Positions 27,574-38,122 of a stretch of DNA of 64,000 nt are shown here, one piece after another. This DNA is from Azospirillum soli (GTDB lineage Bacteria > Pseudomonadota > Alphaproteobacteria > Azospirillales > Azospirillaceae). The stretch spans positions 214,986 through 278,985 of the forward strand of contig NZ_JAGINQ010000008.1 in the NCBI RefSeq assembly GCF_017876165.1. Reading direction: 5' to 3'. Position 1 is the first letter of the stretch. The number at the start of each line of letters is the position of its first letter. The position numbers and the translations under genes were made by a program. Below the pieces are notes generated by a model. It made no database searches and was not told the DNA's origin. It was given only the letters and a program-made list of their open reading frames with translations.

Positions 27574-28152
27574 ATGCGTATTTGCGTCTACGCCGGGTCG
27601 AACCCCGGCACGAACCCGGCTTACGGTGAAGCGGCGGAGCGGTTCGGCCGCCTGCTGGCCGAGCGCGGCATCGGTCTGGTCTACGGCGGCGGGCGAACCG
27701 GCCTGATGGGGCGGATCTCCGACGCGGTGCTGGCGGCCGGCGGCACGGTGACCGGCATCATCCCGCAGTTCCTGATGGACAAGGAAGTCGGGCACATGGG
27801 CGTGCAGGACCTGCGCGTCGTCGGTTCCATGCACGAGCGCAAGGCGCTGATGGCCGAGCTGTCGGACGGGTTCGTCGCCTTGCCCGGCGGCATCGGCACC
27901 CTGGAAGAGATTTTCGAAGTGTGGACCTGGGCGCAACTCGGCCGCCACGACAAGCCCTGCGGCCTGCTCAACGCGGCGGGATTCTACGATGGGCTGGCCG
28001 GCTTCCTCGACCATGTGGCCGGGGAGCAGTTCATGAAGCCCAAGCACCGCAGCATGCTGGTCGTGGAGGAGAGCGGCGAGGCGATCCTGGATGCCTTCGC
28101 CGAGTATCAGCCGCCGGTCGTGGAGAAGTGGCTGGACAAGGGGCGCACCTGA
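27574..28152 (+). CDS. LOG-family (TIGR00730) cytokinin riboside 5'-monophosphate phosphoribohydrolase
   Basis: 192 residues with VYGGGRTGLMGRI, SMHERKALM and the nucleotide-binding PGGIGTLEEIFEVWTW, diagnostic of LOG proteins. The family releases the free base from N6-modified or plain adenosine monophosphates. In plant-associated bacteria this can generate free cytokinin, elsewhere it is a nucleotide-pool enzyme. The ATG at 27574 (MRICVYAG) is preferred over an in-frame TTG at 27562. Downstream lies a repeat-rich intergenic region. Confidence 0.93.
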   Translation: MRICVYAGSNPGTNPAYGEAAERFGRLLAERGIGLVYGGGRTGLMGRISDAVLAAGGTVTGIIPQFLMDKEVGHMGVQDLRVVGSMHERKALMAELSDGFVALPGGIGTLEEIFEVWTWAQLGRHDKPCGLLNAAGFYDGLAGFLDHVAGEQFMKPKHRSMLVVEESGEAILDAFAEYQPPVVEKWLDKGRT

Positions 28153-28174
28153 GGCGGCCGGGGCCGCGTTCCCA

Positions 28175-28333
28175 TTGTGCATCGCCCCATTGTGCACCGC
28201 CTCATTGTGCACCGTTGTGCAGATTTCGGAGGTTTTCGAATCTGCACAACGGGGTTTTGGGGCGGATTGACGTTTGGTGTCAGGGGGATGCTGGGGTTTG
28301 TAGGTAGGCGTATGTTGTGCAGTGGGTGCACAA
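28175..28333. repeat. TGCACAA repeat/hairpin element, copy 2
   Basis: Seven heptamers TTGTGCA/TGCACAA start at 28175, 28190, 28205, 28215, 28243, 28315 and 28327. The same 13-bp arms as copy 1 (CGTTGTGCAGATT at 28213-28225, AATCTGCACAACG at 28239-28251) again have a 13-nt spacer, of unrelated sequence. The heptamer array is on the opposite side of the hairpin, so the element is inverted relative to copy 1. It lies downstream of the LOG gene. Confidence 0.8.
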
Positions 28334-28364
28334 CGATGCGTGGGCGAATGATTGTCGGAGTGTT

Positions 28365-28489
28365 GCCCCCACCCTTCCCACGGCTTTGCCGTGGGCCCCT
28401 TCCCTCCCCCGCTGCGCAAGGGAGGGAGTTTGGGCGAAGCGGCGGAGTTCCCTCCCCTGCGCAGCGGGGAAGGGTTAGGGTGGGGGCCC
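28365..28489. repeat. GC-rich intergenic inverted-repeat element, copy 2
   Basis: It begins CCCCCACCC and ends GGGTTAGGGTGGGGGCCC. The interior pairs CCTCCCCCGCTGCGCAAGGG with CCCTGCGCAGCGGGGAAGG and includes GGGCGAAGCGGCGG. It is the same family as the elements at 1888-2059 and 48241-48342. It appears to have entered the 3' part of the HTH gene at 28493-29043. Confidence 0.75.
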
Positions 28490-28492
28490 GTG

Positions 28493-29043
28493 TTATCCGG
28501 GATAATAGGCGGCAACGGACGGTCCAACCGGCCTTCATCATCCGGCGGCAGAGTCCAGGAGGGGGCGAGCAGGGCGTTGTGCCGGCGGAGTTTGGCGCGG
28601 GCCTCGCGGACCAGCGATACGTATTCCCAGTAGGTGCGGTAGCGGAAATCGGTGTGCTCCTGCCAGGCGCCCCAGATGGTGGTGCGGTGCATGCCGACCT
28701 TCTGTCCGGCTTCGGTCGGTGAGTAGCCGGCGGCGATCAGGCGGGCAACGCGGGCCCAGACCTCGTCCGGGTAGGGCGAGCGGGGGACGAGGCGGCCTTC
28801 CTCACAGGTGATCGGCGGTGGGCCGTCCCGCGCGTCGGGGCCTTCGGTGGGGGCGCGGCCGTCCTGGGCGTAGCGGAGGACGCAACTGTCCAGGCATTTG
28901 GGGTCGGAGCGGTTCCAGGCCGCCACTAGGGTTGGGTGGGAGAAGCCGAGTGCCGCCAAGCCCTGCGTGCGGTCGCGGGGGATGCAGGTCTTGCCTCGGC
29001 GGAACCCCAGCGCGACGGTGATGGTCCGTCCTCCCGGAAGCAA
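28493..29043 (-). CDS. Helix-turn-helix protein, 3' end lost into a repeat element
   Basis: About 183 residues before the repeat begins. The clear feature is a homeodomain-like HTH (VWARVARLIAAGYSPTEAG, then QKVGMHRTTIWGAWQEH), like small-terminase or transposase DNA-binding units, and an upstream segment with three cysteines. The frame has no stop at the repeat and stays open to 26377, antisense to the LOG and pdxY genes; that tail is not plausible protein. I read this as a gene truncated or extended by repeat insertion. The first in-frame start is TTG at 29043, only a few bases after the expected transcription start, while a good GGGAGG lies inside the frame before an ATC codon, so the true start is unclear. 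Confidence 0.5.
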
Positions 29044-29055
29044 TAAAGGACTTTG

Positions 29056-29084
29056 ATCCTATATATGCGCGTGGTGCACGTCAA
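29056..29084 (-). promoter_or_regulatory. Sigma-70-like promoter of the HTH gene
   Basis: Read leftward, TTGACG (complement of 29079-29084), a 17-bp spacer and TAGGAT (complement of 29056-29061), with an overlapping TATATA. It is the best promoter match in this part of the window. Confidence 0.6.
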
Positions 29085-29148
29085 GGATGGGGAAGGGCGT
29101 TGGGGTACCCTTCCCAGTGAGCGTGTCGAGGCTTTGTTGGGTTTTGGC

Positions 29149-29634
29149 TTATTGGGTTTTTTGGCGCGGATCGTCGCTCGGGTTCACGTATGTCAGGCCC
29201 CAGGGGCCGTTCGTGGCGATCTGAACCACGGTTTCCTCGTCGATGTAGGCGAAGTGGGGCGCGCCGGGCGCAAGGGCGAAGAAGCTGCCCGCCGGCAGGG
29301 GTTGTGTCTTGTTCTTATCCATTTGGCCGCCCATGCCGAGCTTGAACGTGCCCGAGATTACCGTGACAAGTTCGTCGACGGGATGCGTGTGCGCGGGAAG
29401 ATGCTGGTTGGCCGGTATCTTCAGCCGCATGACGAAGGGCCCCGCCTTGGCCGGGTCGCCATACAGCACGGCGAGTTGCACTCCCTTCGGTAGGACCGGC
29501 GGAGCGGCAGACCAAGTCAACTCCGTTGGCGTCACCATTTTGTGAGTGTCCGACGGTGTGGCCGTTTGAGCGACGGCGGCGGGTGCCGTTCCAGCCAGAA
29601 CCAGAATGCTCGTTGCGATCATTGCAAACTTCAT
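29149..29634 (-). CDS. Secreted single-cupin protein
   Basis: 161 residues: a signal peptide (MKFAMIATSILVLAGTAPAAVA) then a cupin with PAHTHPVDELVTVISG (metal-binding His-His-Glu) and APGAPHFAYI (second-motif His). The enzymatic role, if any, is unknown; secreted cupins of this type are often annotated as ChrR-like or oxidative-stress linked. GGAGG stands 6-7 nt before the ATG. It is monocistronic, and codon usage is slightly less GC-biased than in neighbours. Confidence 0.85.
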   Translation of the reverse strand: MKFAMIATSILVLAGTAPAAVAQTATPSDTHKMVTPTELTWSAAPPVLPKGVQLAVLYGDPAKAGPFVMRLKIPANQHLPAHTHPVDELVTVISGTFKLGMGGQMDKNKTQPLPAGSFFALAPGAPHFAYIDEETVVQIATNGPWGLTYVNPSDDPRQKTQ

Positions 29635-29808
29635 GAGGCACCTCCCTGAGTCCTGGGAGCCTTTCGCCGGTGGTGAAATCCACCGGGGAAGTGATTTTAC
29701 TCCCAGGACGCAGGGGTGGCGTGAACTCAATAGCCGGTGCGTGCCGCCTCTAATCGGTGTCGAGTCTTGGCGAATGTTTGCTTTCTTTGGCGGGGCGCCG
29801 GGTGGTCG

Positions 29809-30660
29809 CTATGCCAACAACGCTTGCGCGTGGTGGCGCAGGTGGTCGTCAATGAAGCTGGCGATGAAGAAATAGCTGTGGTCGTAGCCGGGCTGCATGC
29901 GCAGCGTCAGCGGGTGGTTGGCCGCCGAGGCCGCCTGTTGCAGGGCTTCGGGCTTCAGCTGGGTTTGCAGGAAGCTGTCGGCGTCGCCCTGGTCTATCAG
30001 GATGGGGAGACGTTCCTGCGCCTGATCTTTTGGGGTGCGGGCGATCAGGGCGCAGCTGTCCCATTCCAGCCATTGCGCCCAGTCCTGGCCGAAGAAGCGG
30101 CCGAAGGCTTTCTCACCCCAGGGGACGGCGGCCGGGTTGACGATGGGCGCGAAGGCGGAGACGGAACGGTAGCGCCCCGGATTGCGCAGCGCGCAGACCA
30201 GCGCGCCGTGGCCGCCCATGGAATGGCCGGACACGGAGCGGAGGTCGGAGACGGGGAGTTCCGCCTCCACGAGCGCCGGCAACTCATTCACGACGTAGTC
30301 GTGCATGCGGTAGTGGGTGGCCCAGGGCTCCTGCGTGGCGTTGACGTAGAAGCCGGCGCCGTGGCCGAAGTCCCAGGCGCCGTCCGGGTCGCCGGGCACG
30401 TCGGGGCCGCGCGGGCTGGTGTCCGGCGCGACGATGGCGATGCCCAGCTCCGCCGCCGTCCGCATGGCGCCGGCCTTCTGCATGAAGTTCTCGTCCGTGC
30501 AGGTCAGGCCGGACAGCCAGTAGAGGACGGGGACGCGCCCCGTCTCCGCCTGCGGGGGCAGGAAGGCGGCGAACACCATGTCGCAGCCGAGCACCGAGGA
30601 ACGGTGCCGGAAGCGCTTGTGCCAGCCGCCGAAGGATTTGTTGGCTGAAAGTTGCTCCAT
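29809..30660 (-). CDS. fghA: S-formylglutathione hydrolase
   Basis: 283 residues of the esterase D family. Signatures: [18 protein letters not shown] (oxyanion region), nucleophile in [13 protein letters not shown], the catalytic Asp in [11 protein letters not shown] and His in PGYDHSYFF. It hydrolyses S-formylglutathione to formate and glutathione. It lies 7 bp downstream of the dehydrogenase that makes its substrate, giving a complete glutathione-dependent formaldehyde detoxification pair. Confidence 0.97.
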   Translation of the reverse strand: MEQLSANKSFGGWHKRFRHRSSVLGCDMVFAAFLPPQAETGRVPVLYWLSGLTCTDENFMQKAGAMRTAAELGIAIVAPDTSPRGPDVPGDPDGAWDFGHGAGFYVNATQEPWATHYRMHDYVVNELPALVEAELPVSDLRSVSGHSMGGHGALVCALRNPGRYRSVSAFAPIVNPAAVPWGEKAFGRFFGQDWAQWLEWDSCALIARTPKDQAQERLPILIDQGDADSFLQTQLKPEALQQAASAANHPLTLRMQPGYDHSYFFIASFIDDHLRHHAQALLA

Positions 30661-30667
30661 GCCGGCC

Positions 30668-32318
<1,651 letters not shown>

Positions 32319-32689
32319 CCGCCGTTGGTCCTCGTTACAGGGATACAACGCGAGGAGGGCGGAACTCTTCAACGCGAAGCGGGAGTAGAGGCGGATCCGT
32401 GGGGGTGCCCCGGTTGGCGAGGCGGTTTCCGCTTTCTGCCTGCCACGGCACGGGACACGATCCGGGCCCGCTTTCGACATATCGCGTCCGTTGCGCGGCA
32501 CAGGGGTCCATGGCGGCGGTTCTTCACCAGGAATGCGGGGCCAGTCCGACGGCTTCCACGGGCCTTGAAGCGATTGCCCGCAGGAGCGGATCCCCAAACT
32601 CCAGGACTGGGGACGTCCATTCGGCGCTCCCTGCCGGACTGTTTCCGCATCGGCACTGGCCCGGCCCCTCCCCGCTGCCGGGCGTCTTG
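32319..32689. other. Non-coding stretch, no gene recognised
   Basis: About 370 bp without codon bias typical of this genome in any frame. No RNA gene or repeat family member was seen. It separates the secreted protein gene from the signalling island. Confidence 0.5.
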
Positions 32690-32724
32690 GCGGCAGCCGT
32701 GCCCTTCCCCTGCACGGCTGCCGC
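32690..32724. terminator. Strong 13-bp hairpin upstream of the NarL-type regulator gene
   Basis: GCGGCAGCCGTGC and GCACGGCTGCCGC form a perfect stem with a 9-nt pyrimidine loop, followed by ATTTCC and later CATTTTG. It is 90 bp before the regulator start, so it may be a terminator or an attenuator/leader structure. Confidence 0.5.
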
Positions 32725-32813
32725 ATTTCCGTGCCATTTTGCGTTCCCAGGTGTTCATCCGATGAAATAAGGCGGATCCCATACCGCCAAGATGCAAGCG
32801 GCGGAGGTCCCAC

Positions 32814-33545
32814 ATGGGTCATCATGGACGCTATGGGCTCAATCCGGTGCGCGCGGGGGGCGTGTTCGGACAGGCCGGTCTTGCGGGTGCCGCGCCTCGG
32901 CTGCTCGTGGTGGACGATCACGCGCTGGTCCGGCACGGGCTGGCGCTGGCCATCAGGGTGCGCTTTCCGGCCGCCACCGTGTTCGAGGCGGGCTCGCTGG
33001 CCGAGGCGGTGCGGCGGGTCCAGTCCGTCGGCAACCTATCGGCGGTGCTGTTCGACCTTCAGCTTGGCGATTCCAACGGGCTGCCGGGCGTCCAGACGAT
33101 GCTGCGCATCCTCGACGGGGTGCCGCTGCTGGTCATCTCCGGCTCGCCCGACGCCAGCCTGATCACGGCGTGCATCCAGGCCGGCGCCCGTGGCTTCCTG
33201 CCCAAGGGGGCGGAGGCCGAGGTGCTGGACCACGCGCTGCCCATCGTGCTCGGCGGCGGCATCTACGCCCCGCTGCCTCGTCCCGGCGCGGGGCCGGCGC
33301 AAGCGGCGGCACCCGTGGCGCAGACCCCGCCTTTGGTGCCCGGCGCCATGGAGGGGCTGACCGAGCGCCAGCGCGACGTGCTGAAGCTGCTGCTCGACGG
33401 GCAGTCGAACAAGGAGATCGCCCGTTCGCTCGGCGTGCTGGAAGGCACGGTGAAGGTGCACCTGCGCAGCATCATGCAGCGGTTGGGCGTGCGCAACCGC
33501 ACGCAACTGGCCCTGCTGGCCGCGAAGTCCGGTTTGACGATGTGA
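32814..33545 (+). CDS. NarL/FixJ-family response regulator with LuxR HTH
   Basis: 243 residues. The receiver domain (about 28-150) has LLVVDDHALVRHG, phosphoacceptor in VLFDLQLGDSNG and LVISGSPD. After an Ala/Pro linker, a LuxR-type HTH (about 178-240) reads LTERQRDVLKLLLDGQSNKE and VLEGTVKVHLRSIMQRLGV. It is a DNA-binding output regulator, leading the CheR/CheB signalling island. The HTH residues are standard. No cognate kinase is in the same operon; the kinases 5-8 kb downstream are candidates. Confidence 0.95.
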   Translation: MGHHGRYGLNPVRAGGVFGQAGLAGAAPRLLVVDDHALVRHGLALAIRVRFPAATVFEAGSLAEAVRRVQSVGNLSAVLFDLQLGDSNGLPGVQTMLRILDGVPLLVISGSPDASLITACIQAGARGFLPKGAEAEVLDHALPIVLGGGIYAPLPRPGAGPAQAAAPVAQTPPLVPGAMEGLTERQRDVLKLLLDGQSNKEIARSLGVLEGTVKVHLRSIMQRLGVRNRTQLALLAAKSGLTM

Positions 33546-33624
33546 AGGGGGACGGTCCGAAGTCCGGTTGAGGCCGGCGCGGTCGTCCCGATATGATGGC
33601 GTCCCTTTCAGCCGCGTGGCCGCC

Positions 33625-35904
33625 ATGTCCAGCAAAGAACCCAGCGCCAAGGAACCCGTTGAACCCGAGTTCGAGGCGCTGATCCGCTACATCCAGGAAA
33701 GCCGCGGCCTCGACTTCCGCGGCTACAAGCGCACCAGCCTGCAACGCCGCATCCGGCGGCGCATGGAGGAGGTCGGCTGCGAGGACTTCGCCACCTATCA
33801 CGGCCTGCTGGAGGCGGACCCGCAGGAGTTCATCCATCTGCTGAACACCGTGCTGATCAACGTCACCTCCTTCTTCCGCGACGCCGAGGCCTGGGAGGTG
33901 CTGAAGAAGGACGTGGTGCCGCGCATCCTGGCGCGGCGGGCCGACCGGGGGCCCATCCGCATCTGGAGCGCCGGCTGCGCGTCGGGGGAGGAGCCCTATT
34001 CGCTGGCCATGCTGTTCGCCGAGGCGATGGGCAAGGATGGCTTCTGCGCACGGGTGAAGATCTACGCCACCGACCTGGACGAAGTGGCGCTGAACACCGC
34101 CCGCCACGCCATGTACGCCCCGCGCGACGTCGAGAGCGTGCCGACGGGGCTTCTGGAGAAGTATTTCGAGCGGACCAACAACCACTACGTCTTCCAGCGC
34201 GAACTGCGCAAATGCGTGATCTTCGGGCGCCACAACATCGTGAATGACGCGCCGATCTCGCGCATCGACCTGCTGGTCTGCCGCAACCTGCTGATCTATC
34301 TGGAAAGCGAAACCCAGAACATCGTCCTGCCGCGCCTGCATTACGCCCTGGTCAACGACGGCGTCCTGTTCCTCGGCAAGGCGGAAACGCAGCTGGCGCG
34401 CTCCAAGATGTTCGAGCCGGTGGATCTGAAGAGCCGCATCTTCCGCAAGGTGCCGCAGGAATGGCGGCGCAGCCTGGGCGGCAGCCTGACCATGGCGCCG
34501 GAGCCCAACAACCACCGGCCGAGCTTTCAGACGCGCCTGATGGAAGGCATCGTGGACAGCAGCACCACCGCCTACCTGTCGGTCAACAGCGAGGGGCAGC
34601 TGGTCTTCGCCAACGCCATGGCGCGGCGGCTGCTGGACGTCGGCGAGGTGGATATCGGCCGCCCGTTCCAGGACCTGTCGATCTCCTACCGCCCGACCGA
34701 GCTGCGCTCGCGCATCGAGGAGGTGCAGAAGACCGGGCGCATGGTGCGCATCGACCATCAGGAGTTCACCCGCCCGCCGGGCGAGACGATGCGCCTGACC
34801 ATCGAGATCTCGCTGCTCTATGGGCGCGACGGCAAGCCCTTCGCCACGCTGCTGTCCTTCACCGACACCGGCCGCAACTTCCTGCTGCAACAGGAGCTGG
34901 AGGCCGCGCAGGAGAGCCTGGAGACCACCATCGAGGAGCTGCAAAGCTCCAACGAGGAGCTGGAGACGACCAACGAGGAGCTGCAAAGCACCAACGAAGA
35001 GCTTGAGACGACCAACGAGGAACTCCAGTCCACCAACGAGGAGCTGGAGACCATGAACGAGGAGCTGCGTTCCGCGAACGAGGAGCTGGAGGTCGCCAAC
35101 GAGGAGCTGCGCCGCCAGGGCGAGGAATCCGGCGAGTTCCGCCGCTATTCGGAATCGGTGCTGCGCAGCATGGACGTGGGCATCATCGTCCTGGACCAGG
35201 ATCTGTGCGTTCGTTCGTGGAACCGCTGGGGCGAGAACATGTGGGGCCTGCGCGCCGAGGAGGCGCAGGGTGAGTCCTTCCTCGGCCTCGACATCGGCCT
35301 GCCGGTGCAGCGGCTGCGCGCCGATCTGGAGCGCATCCTGGAAAAGGAGACGCCGCAGCAGCCCGTCACCCTGAACGCCGTGGACCAGCGCGGCCGGGGG
35401 GTGACCTGCCGCGTCCGGCTGTCGCCCCTGCTCTACGAGGTGCGGGAGACGCGCGGGGTCGTCCTCATCATCGAGGACATCACGGAGCAGAGCCGCACCG
35501 AAGCCTTCGCCGGCTATCTCGGGCGCGTCATCGGCGAGTCGCTGAACGAGGTGTATTTCCTGGACGCGGCCAGCTTCCGGTTCCTGCTGGTCAACCGGGG
35601 GGCGGAAACCAAACTGGGCTACACGCTGGACCAGCTGAAGCAGATGGCCGTGTTCGACCTGATGCCGGAGGTGTCGGCGGAGCGGTTCCAGCGCCTCGTC
35701 GCCCCCCTCCTGTCGGGCGACAAGATGGAGGTGGTCTTCGAGACGGTGATGGAGGGCAGCCACCGGGGCCGCTACCCGGTCGAGGTCTGCCTTCAGCACT
35801 TCGGCGAGGAGCAACCGCCGATCCTCGTCGCCATCGTCCACGACACCACCGAACGCCAGCAGCTGGGCATGGCCGGCGACCAGGAGGCGCCGGCGGGGGA
35901 GTAG
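33625..35904 (+). CDS. CheR methyltransferase fused to coiled coil and PAS domains
   Basis: 759 residues. The CheR domain (about 15-280) has TSFFRDAEAWEVL, the SAM site IRIWSAGCASGEEPYSLAM, and DLLVCRNLLIYL. A PAS-like region follows (about 305-420), then a coiled coil (about 423-495) made of near-identical heptads ELETTNEEL and ELQSTNEEL, and two further PAS domains (about 505-755). Related proteins are CheB-CheR-PAS(-kinase) fusions; here the CheB part is absent and two CheB genes lie convergently just downstream. It probably methylates glutamates in a sensor complex. Start ATG 33625 follows the regulator gene by 79 bp. Confidence 0.93.
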   Translation: MSSKEPSAKEPVEPEFEALIRYIQESRGLDFRGYKRTSLQRRIRRRMEEVGCEDFATYHGLLEADPQEFIHLLNTVLINVTSFFRDAEAWEVLKKDVVPRILARRADRGPIRIWSAGCASGEEPYSLAMLFAEAMGKDGFCARVKIYATDLDEVALNTARHAMYAPRDVESVPTGLLEKYFERTNNHYVFQRELRKCVIFGRHNIVNDAPISRIDLLVCRNLLIYLESETQNIVLPRLHYALVNDGVLFLGKAETQLARSKMFEPVDLKSRIFRKVPQEWRRSLGGSLTMAPEPNNHRPSFQTRLMEGIVDSSTTAYLSVNSEGQLVFANAMARRLLDVGEVDIGRPFQDLSISYRPTELRSRIEEVQKTGRMVRIDHQEFTRPPGETMRLTIEISLLYGRDGKPFATLLSFTDTGRNFLLQQELEAAQESLETTIEELQSSNEELETTNEELQSTNEELETTNEELQSTNEELETMNEELRSANEELEVANEELRRQGEESGEFRRYSESVLRSMDVGIIVLDQDLCVRSWNRWGENMWGLRAEEAQGESFLGLDIGLPVQRLRADLERILEKETPQQPVTLNAVDQRGRGVTCRVRLSPLLYEVRETRGVVLIIEDITEQSRTEAFAGYLGRVIGESLNEVYFLDAASFRFLLVNRGAETKLGYTLDQLKQMAVFDLMPEVSAERFQRLVAPLLSGDKMEVVFETVMEGSHRGRYPVEVCLQHFGEEQPPILVAIVHDTTERQQLGMAGDQEAPAGE

Positions 35905-35911
35905 GCGGCTC

Positions 35912-36901
35912 CTACGCCCCGGCCGGCTGCTCGCCGTCGTCGGGAGTGGCGGAGGGGCGGATCCATTCCTCGCCGAGGAAGCGGATCAGCACGTCAGCCC
36001 GCTCCCGCGCCTCGCGGCCGGCGTCCTCCCAACGCTTGGCGGACAGCGCCTGACCCTTGCGCAACGCCGCCTCGGCGAGGCGGTAGCACAGGCCCGCGCG
36101 TTCGTTCAGGGCCCGCAGCGCCACTTCGAACGCCTGCTCCACCACATGGAACTGCGCCTCCTCCATGCTGTCGGCCCCGAAGCGGTGGCCGATGTGGCAG
36201 GTGAAATAGGGCAGGGAGTCCGCGCCGGTTTCCTTGACCGACCCACCGCACTCCGGACAGGTCAGGGTGATCGGCCGGTTCAGAGTGTACTCACCTTCCA
36301 TGCGTGCTTCCTCCTTGGATGCCGCATCCGGAACCGCCGCAGCGACAAGCCGGGCGAGCAGCTTGCCCATGGCGGCGGCTGGCAGACAATGATCGACGGT
36401 GACGTTGCCGAGCGCGCTGCGCGGCATGCCGGCGTGCCGCGCGTCCTCCGGGTCCTGCACCACGGTGGTGCCGCCCCGGCGCTTGATCTCGCCAAGGCCG
36501 GCGGTGCCGTCGCTGAGTGCGCCGGACAGCACCACGCCGACGACGTTCGATCCATAAGCCTGCGCGGCTGAACGGAACAGGGGATCGGCGGCCGGCCGGG
36601 TGCTGTTCTCGTGCGGGCCGCGCGTCAGGCGCAGGTGACGGGTCAGGTCCACCACCAGGTGATGGCCGGGCGGCGCCACGTAGATGCGGCCGCACTGGAC
36701 CGGTTCCCCATCGGTGGCGTGGCTGGCCGGCAGCGGGCCGGCCTTGGCGAGGATTTGGGGAGCGGTGCTGCGGCGGTCTCCGACGTGCAGGACGACGCAC
36801 ACCGCCGCCGGCAGGTCGCGCGGCAGACCCTGGACCAGCGCTTCCAGCGCCTCCACCCCGCCGGCTGACGCGCCGACCACGATCAGGGCATGGCATTCCA
36901 T
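35912..36901 (-). CDS. Stand-alone CheB-type methylesterase with C-terminal zinc ribbon, copy 1
   Basis: 329 residues. The methylesterase domain (3-190) contains the triad regions VVGASAGGVEAL (Ser), VVLHVGDRRS (His) and LSGALSDGTAGL (Asp). There is no receiver domain. A C-terminal module carries CPECGGSVKE and YFTCHIGHRFG, a probable zinc-binding CxxC/CxxGH unit, plus a helical tail. It demethylates or deamidates glutamates. It is second in a leftward pair with a paralogue. ATG 36901 with AGGAAG 6 nt upstream is preferred over a GTG at 36919. Confidence 0.92.
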   Translation of the reverse strand: MECHALIVVGASAGGVEALEALVQGLPRDLPAAVCVVLHVGDRRSTAPQILAKAGPLPASHATDGEPVQCGRIYVAPPGHHLVVDLTRHLRLTRGPHENSTRPAADPLFRSAAQAYGSNVVGVVLSGALSDGTAGLGEIKRRGGTTVVQDPEDARHAGMPRSALGNVTVDHCLPAAAMGKLLARLVAAAVPDAASKEEARMEGEYTLNRPITLTCPECGGSVKETGADSLPYFTCHIGHRFGADSMEEAQFHVVEQAFEVALRALNERAGLCYRLAEAALRKGQALSAKRWEDAGREARERADVLIRFLGEEWIRPSATPDDGEQPAGA

Positions 36902-36949
36902 GAGCGTCTTCCTTTTCACCTTTCTCCGAGTGAAATGGGAGAAAGGATA

Positions 36950-37999
36950 TCAATCCGCTTCCCGCGGGATGGCCAGCGGCAGCACGGGCGCGCCGCTCGC
37001 CAAGGCTCCCCCCTGCCTGGACAGGACATCCCGCAGCAGCCCGACAGTCCGTTCGGCCTCACCGGCGGCCTCGGTCCAGTTCGCCTCGACGCCGGCATGC
37101 CCGTGGTCGCGTGCTTTTTCGGCCAGCCGCCGGAACATGATGACACGGTCCTCGTGGGTGCGCAGGGCAACCCAGATGGCGTGCTCAACCGCTTCACGGT
37201 GGGAGTCGGCCAGGGTCCCAGGGCTGTAGGCGTGGCCGACCTTGCAGCGAAAGCGCAGAAGCGGCCCGTCCTCGATCTCCATCAGGTTGCCGCCGCACTC
37301 CGGGCAGCTCAGCGTGCTCGGCCGCCCCACGGCGCCGGTGTCCTCCGGCACGGTGTTGAACTCCTTCTCGGGAATGCTCGCCTCGATCAGGACGTCCCGG
37401 GGGATCGGCACCGCCGGCCCGGCCGGCTCGTTCAGAAGGCGGGCGAGCAGCGCCGGCATGTCGGACAGCGGCACGCAAGCGTCCATCGGGGCGTCCACCG
37501 AAGCGTGCTCCAAGGCGTGGCGCGGCATGTCCGGCCATTCGGCGTCAGCCGGGTCCTGCACCATCGCGACGCCGCCGCACCGCTTCACGGCGCGCAGTCC
37601 GGCGGCCCCGTCGTCCAGCGTGCCGGTGAGGATCGCCCCGACCGCGCGCGGCCCATAGGCCACCGCCACCGACCGGAAGAGGGGATCGATGGCCGGGCGG
37701 CAGCGGTTCTCCCGCGCGCCCCGGCGCACCAGCGTGCGGCCGTCCTTGACCAGCAGGTGGTGGTCGGGCGGGGCGACGTGGATCCAGCCCGGCCGCACCG
37801 GCTGACCGTCCTGCGGATGGAAGGCCGGCAGCCAGCCGGCGCGCGTCAGCAAGGCCGGCAGCACGCTTTGGCTGCGGCCGACGTGCTGGACGACGAAGAC
37901 CGTGGCCGAAACATCGCGCGGCATCGCCGAGAACAGCTTCTGAAGGGCGGTGACGCCGCCGGCCGAGGCACCGATCGCCAGAATGTTCCGCTTTTCCAT
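36950..37999 (-). CDS. Stand-alone CheB-type methylesterase with C-terminal zinc ribbon, copy 2
   Basis: 349 residues with the same architecture as the neighbouring gene: AIGASAGGVTALQKL (Ser), VVQHVGRSQS (His), LTGTLDDGAAGL (Asp), then CPECGGNLMEIEDG and RFRCKVGHAYS. The two proteins are clearly paralogous by tandem duplication but well diverged. It is the first gene of the pair and divergent from the hybrid kinase at 38123. No receiver domain, so control must come by protein partner. Confidence 0.92.
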   Translation of the reverse strand: MEKRNILAIGASAGGVTALQKLFSAMPRDVSATVFVVQHVGRSQSVLPALLTRAGWLPAFHPQDGQPVRPGWIHVAPPDHHLLVKDGRTLVRRGARENRCRPAIDPLFRSVAVAYGPRAVGAILTGTLDDGAAGLRAVKRCGGVAMVQDPADAEWPDMPRHALEHASVDAPMDACVPLSDMPALLARLLNEPAGPAVPIPRDVLIEASIPEKEFNTVPEDTGAVGRPSTLSCPECGGNLMEIEDGPLLRFRCKVGHAYSPGTLADSHREAVEHAIWVALRTHEDRVIMFRRLAEKARDHGHAGVEANWTEAAGEAERTVGLLRDVLSRQGGALASGAPVLPLAIPREAD

Positions 38000-38122
38000 A
38001 CAGGCTAAACAACAGAGCGGCGGCGAAGGAATTTCGGCTTTCGGTCTACGACCTTTCACTAGGCGCGCTGTTGAGCGGGTTGTGCGATTGTGTGCGCACG
38101 TCCGAAATGGCGAGGGGGAGCC

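Noticed and set aside
28175..28333. TTGTGCA clusters as a CRISPR array
   Set aside because: The repeated unit is only about 7-13 bp, spacing is irregular, and no cas genes are present.
26377..28492. Long minus-strand open frame continuing from the HTH gene antisense to LOG and pdxY
   Set aside because: It is low-complexity His/Arg/Gln-rich translation typical of the antisense of GC3-biased genes, and both sense genes have clear families.
32319..32813. Several overlapping short frames between the secreted protein gene and the regulator gene
   Set aside because: None has codon bias, a start signal or a recognised fold.
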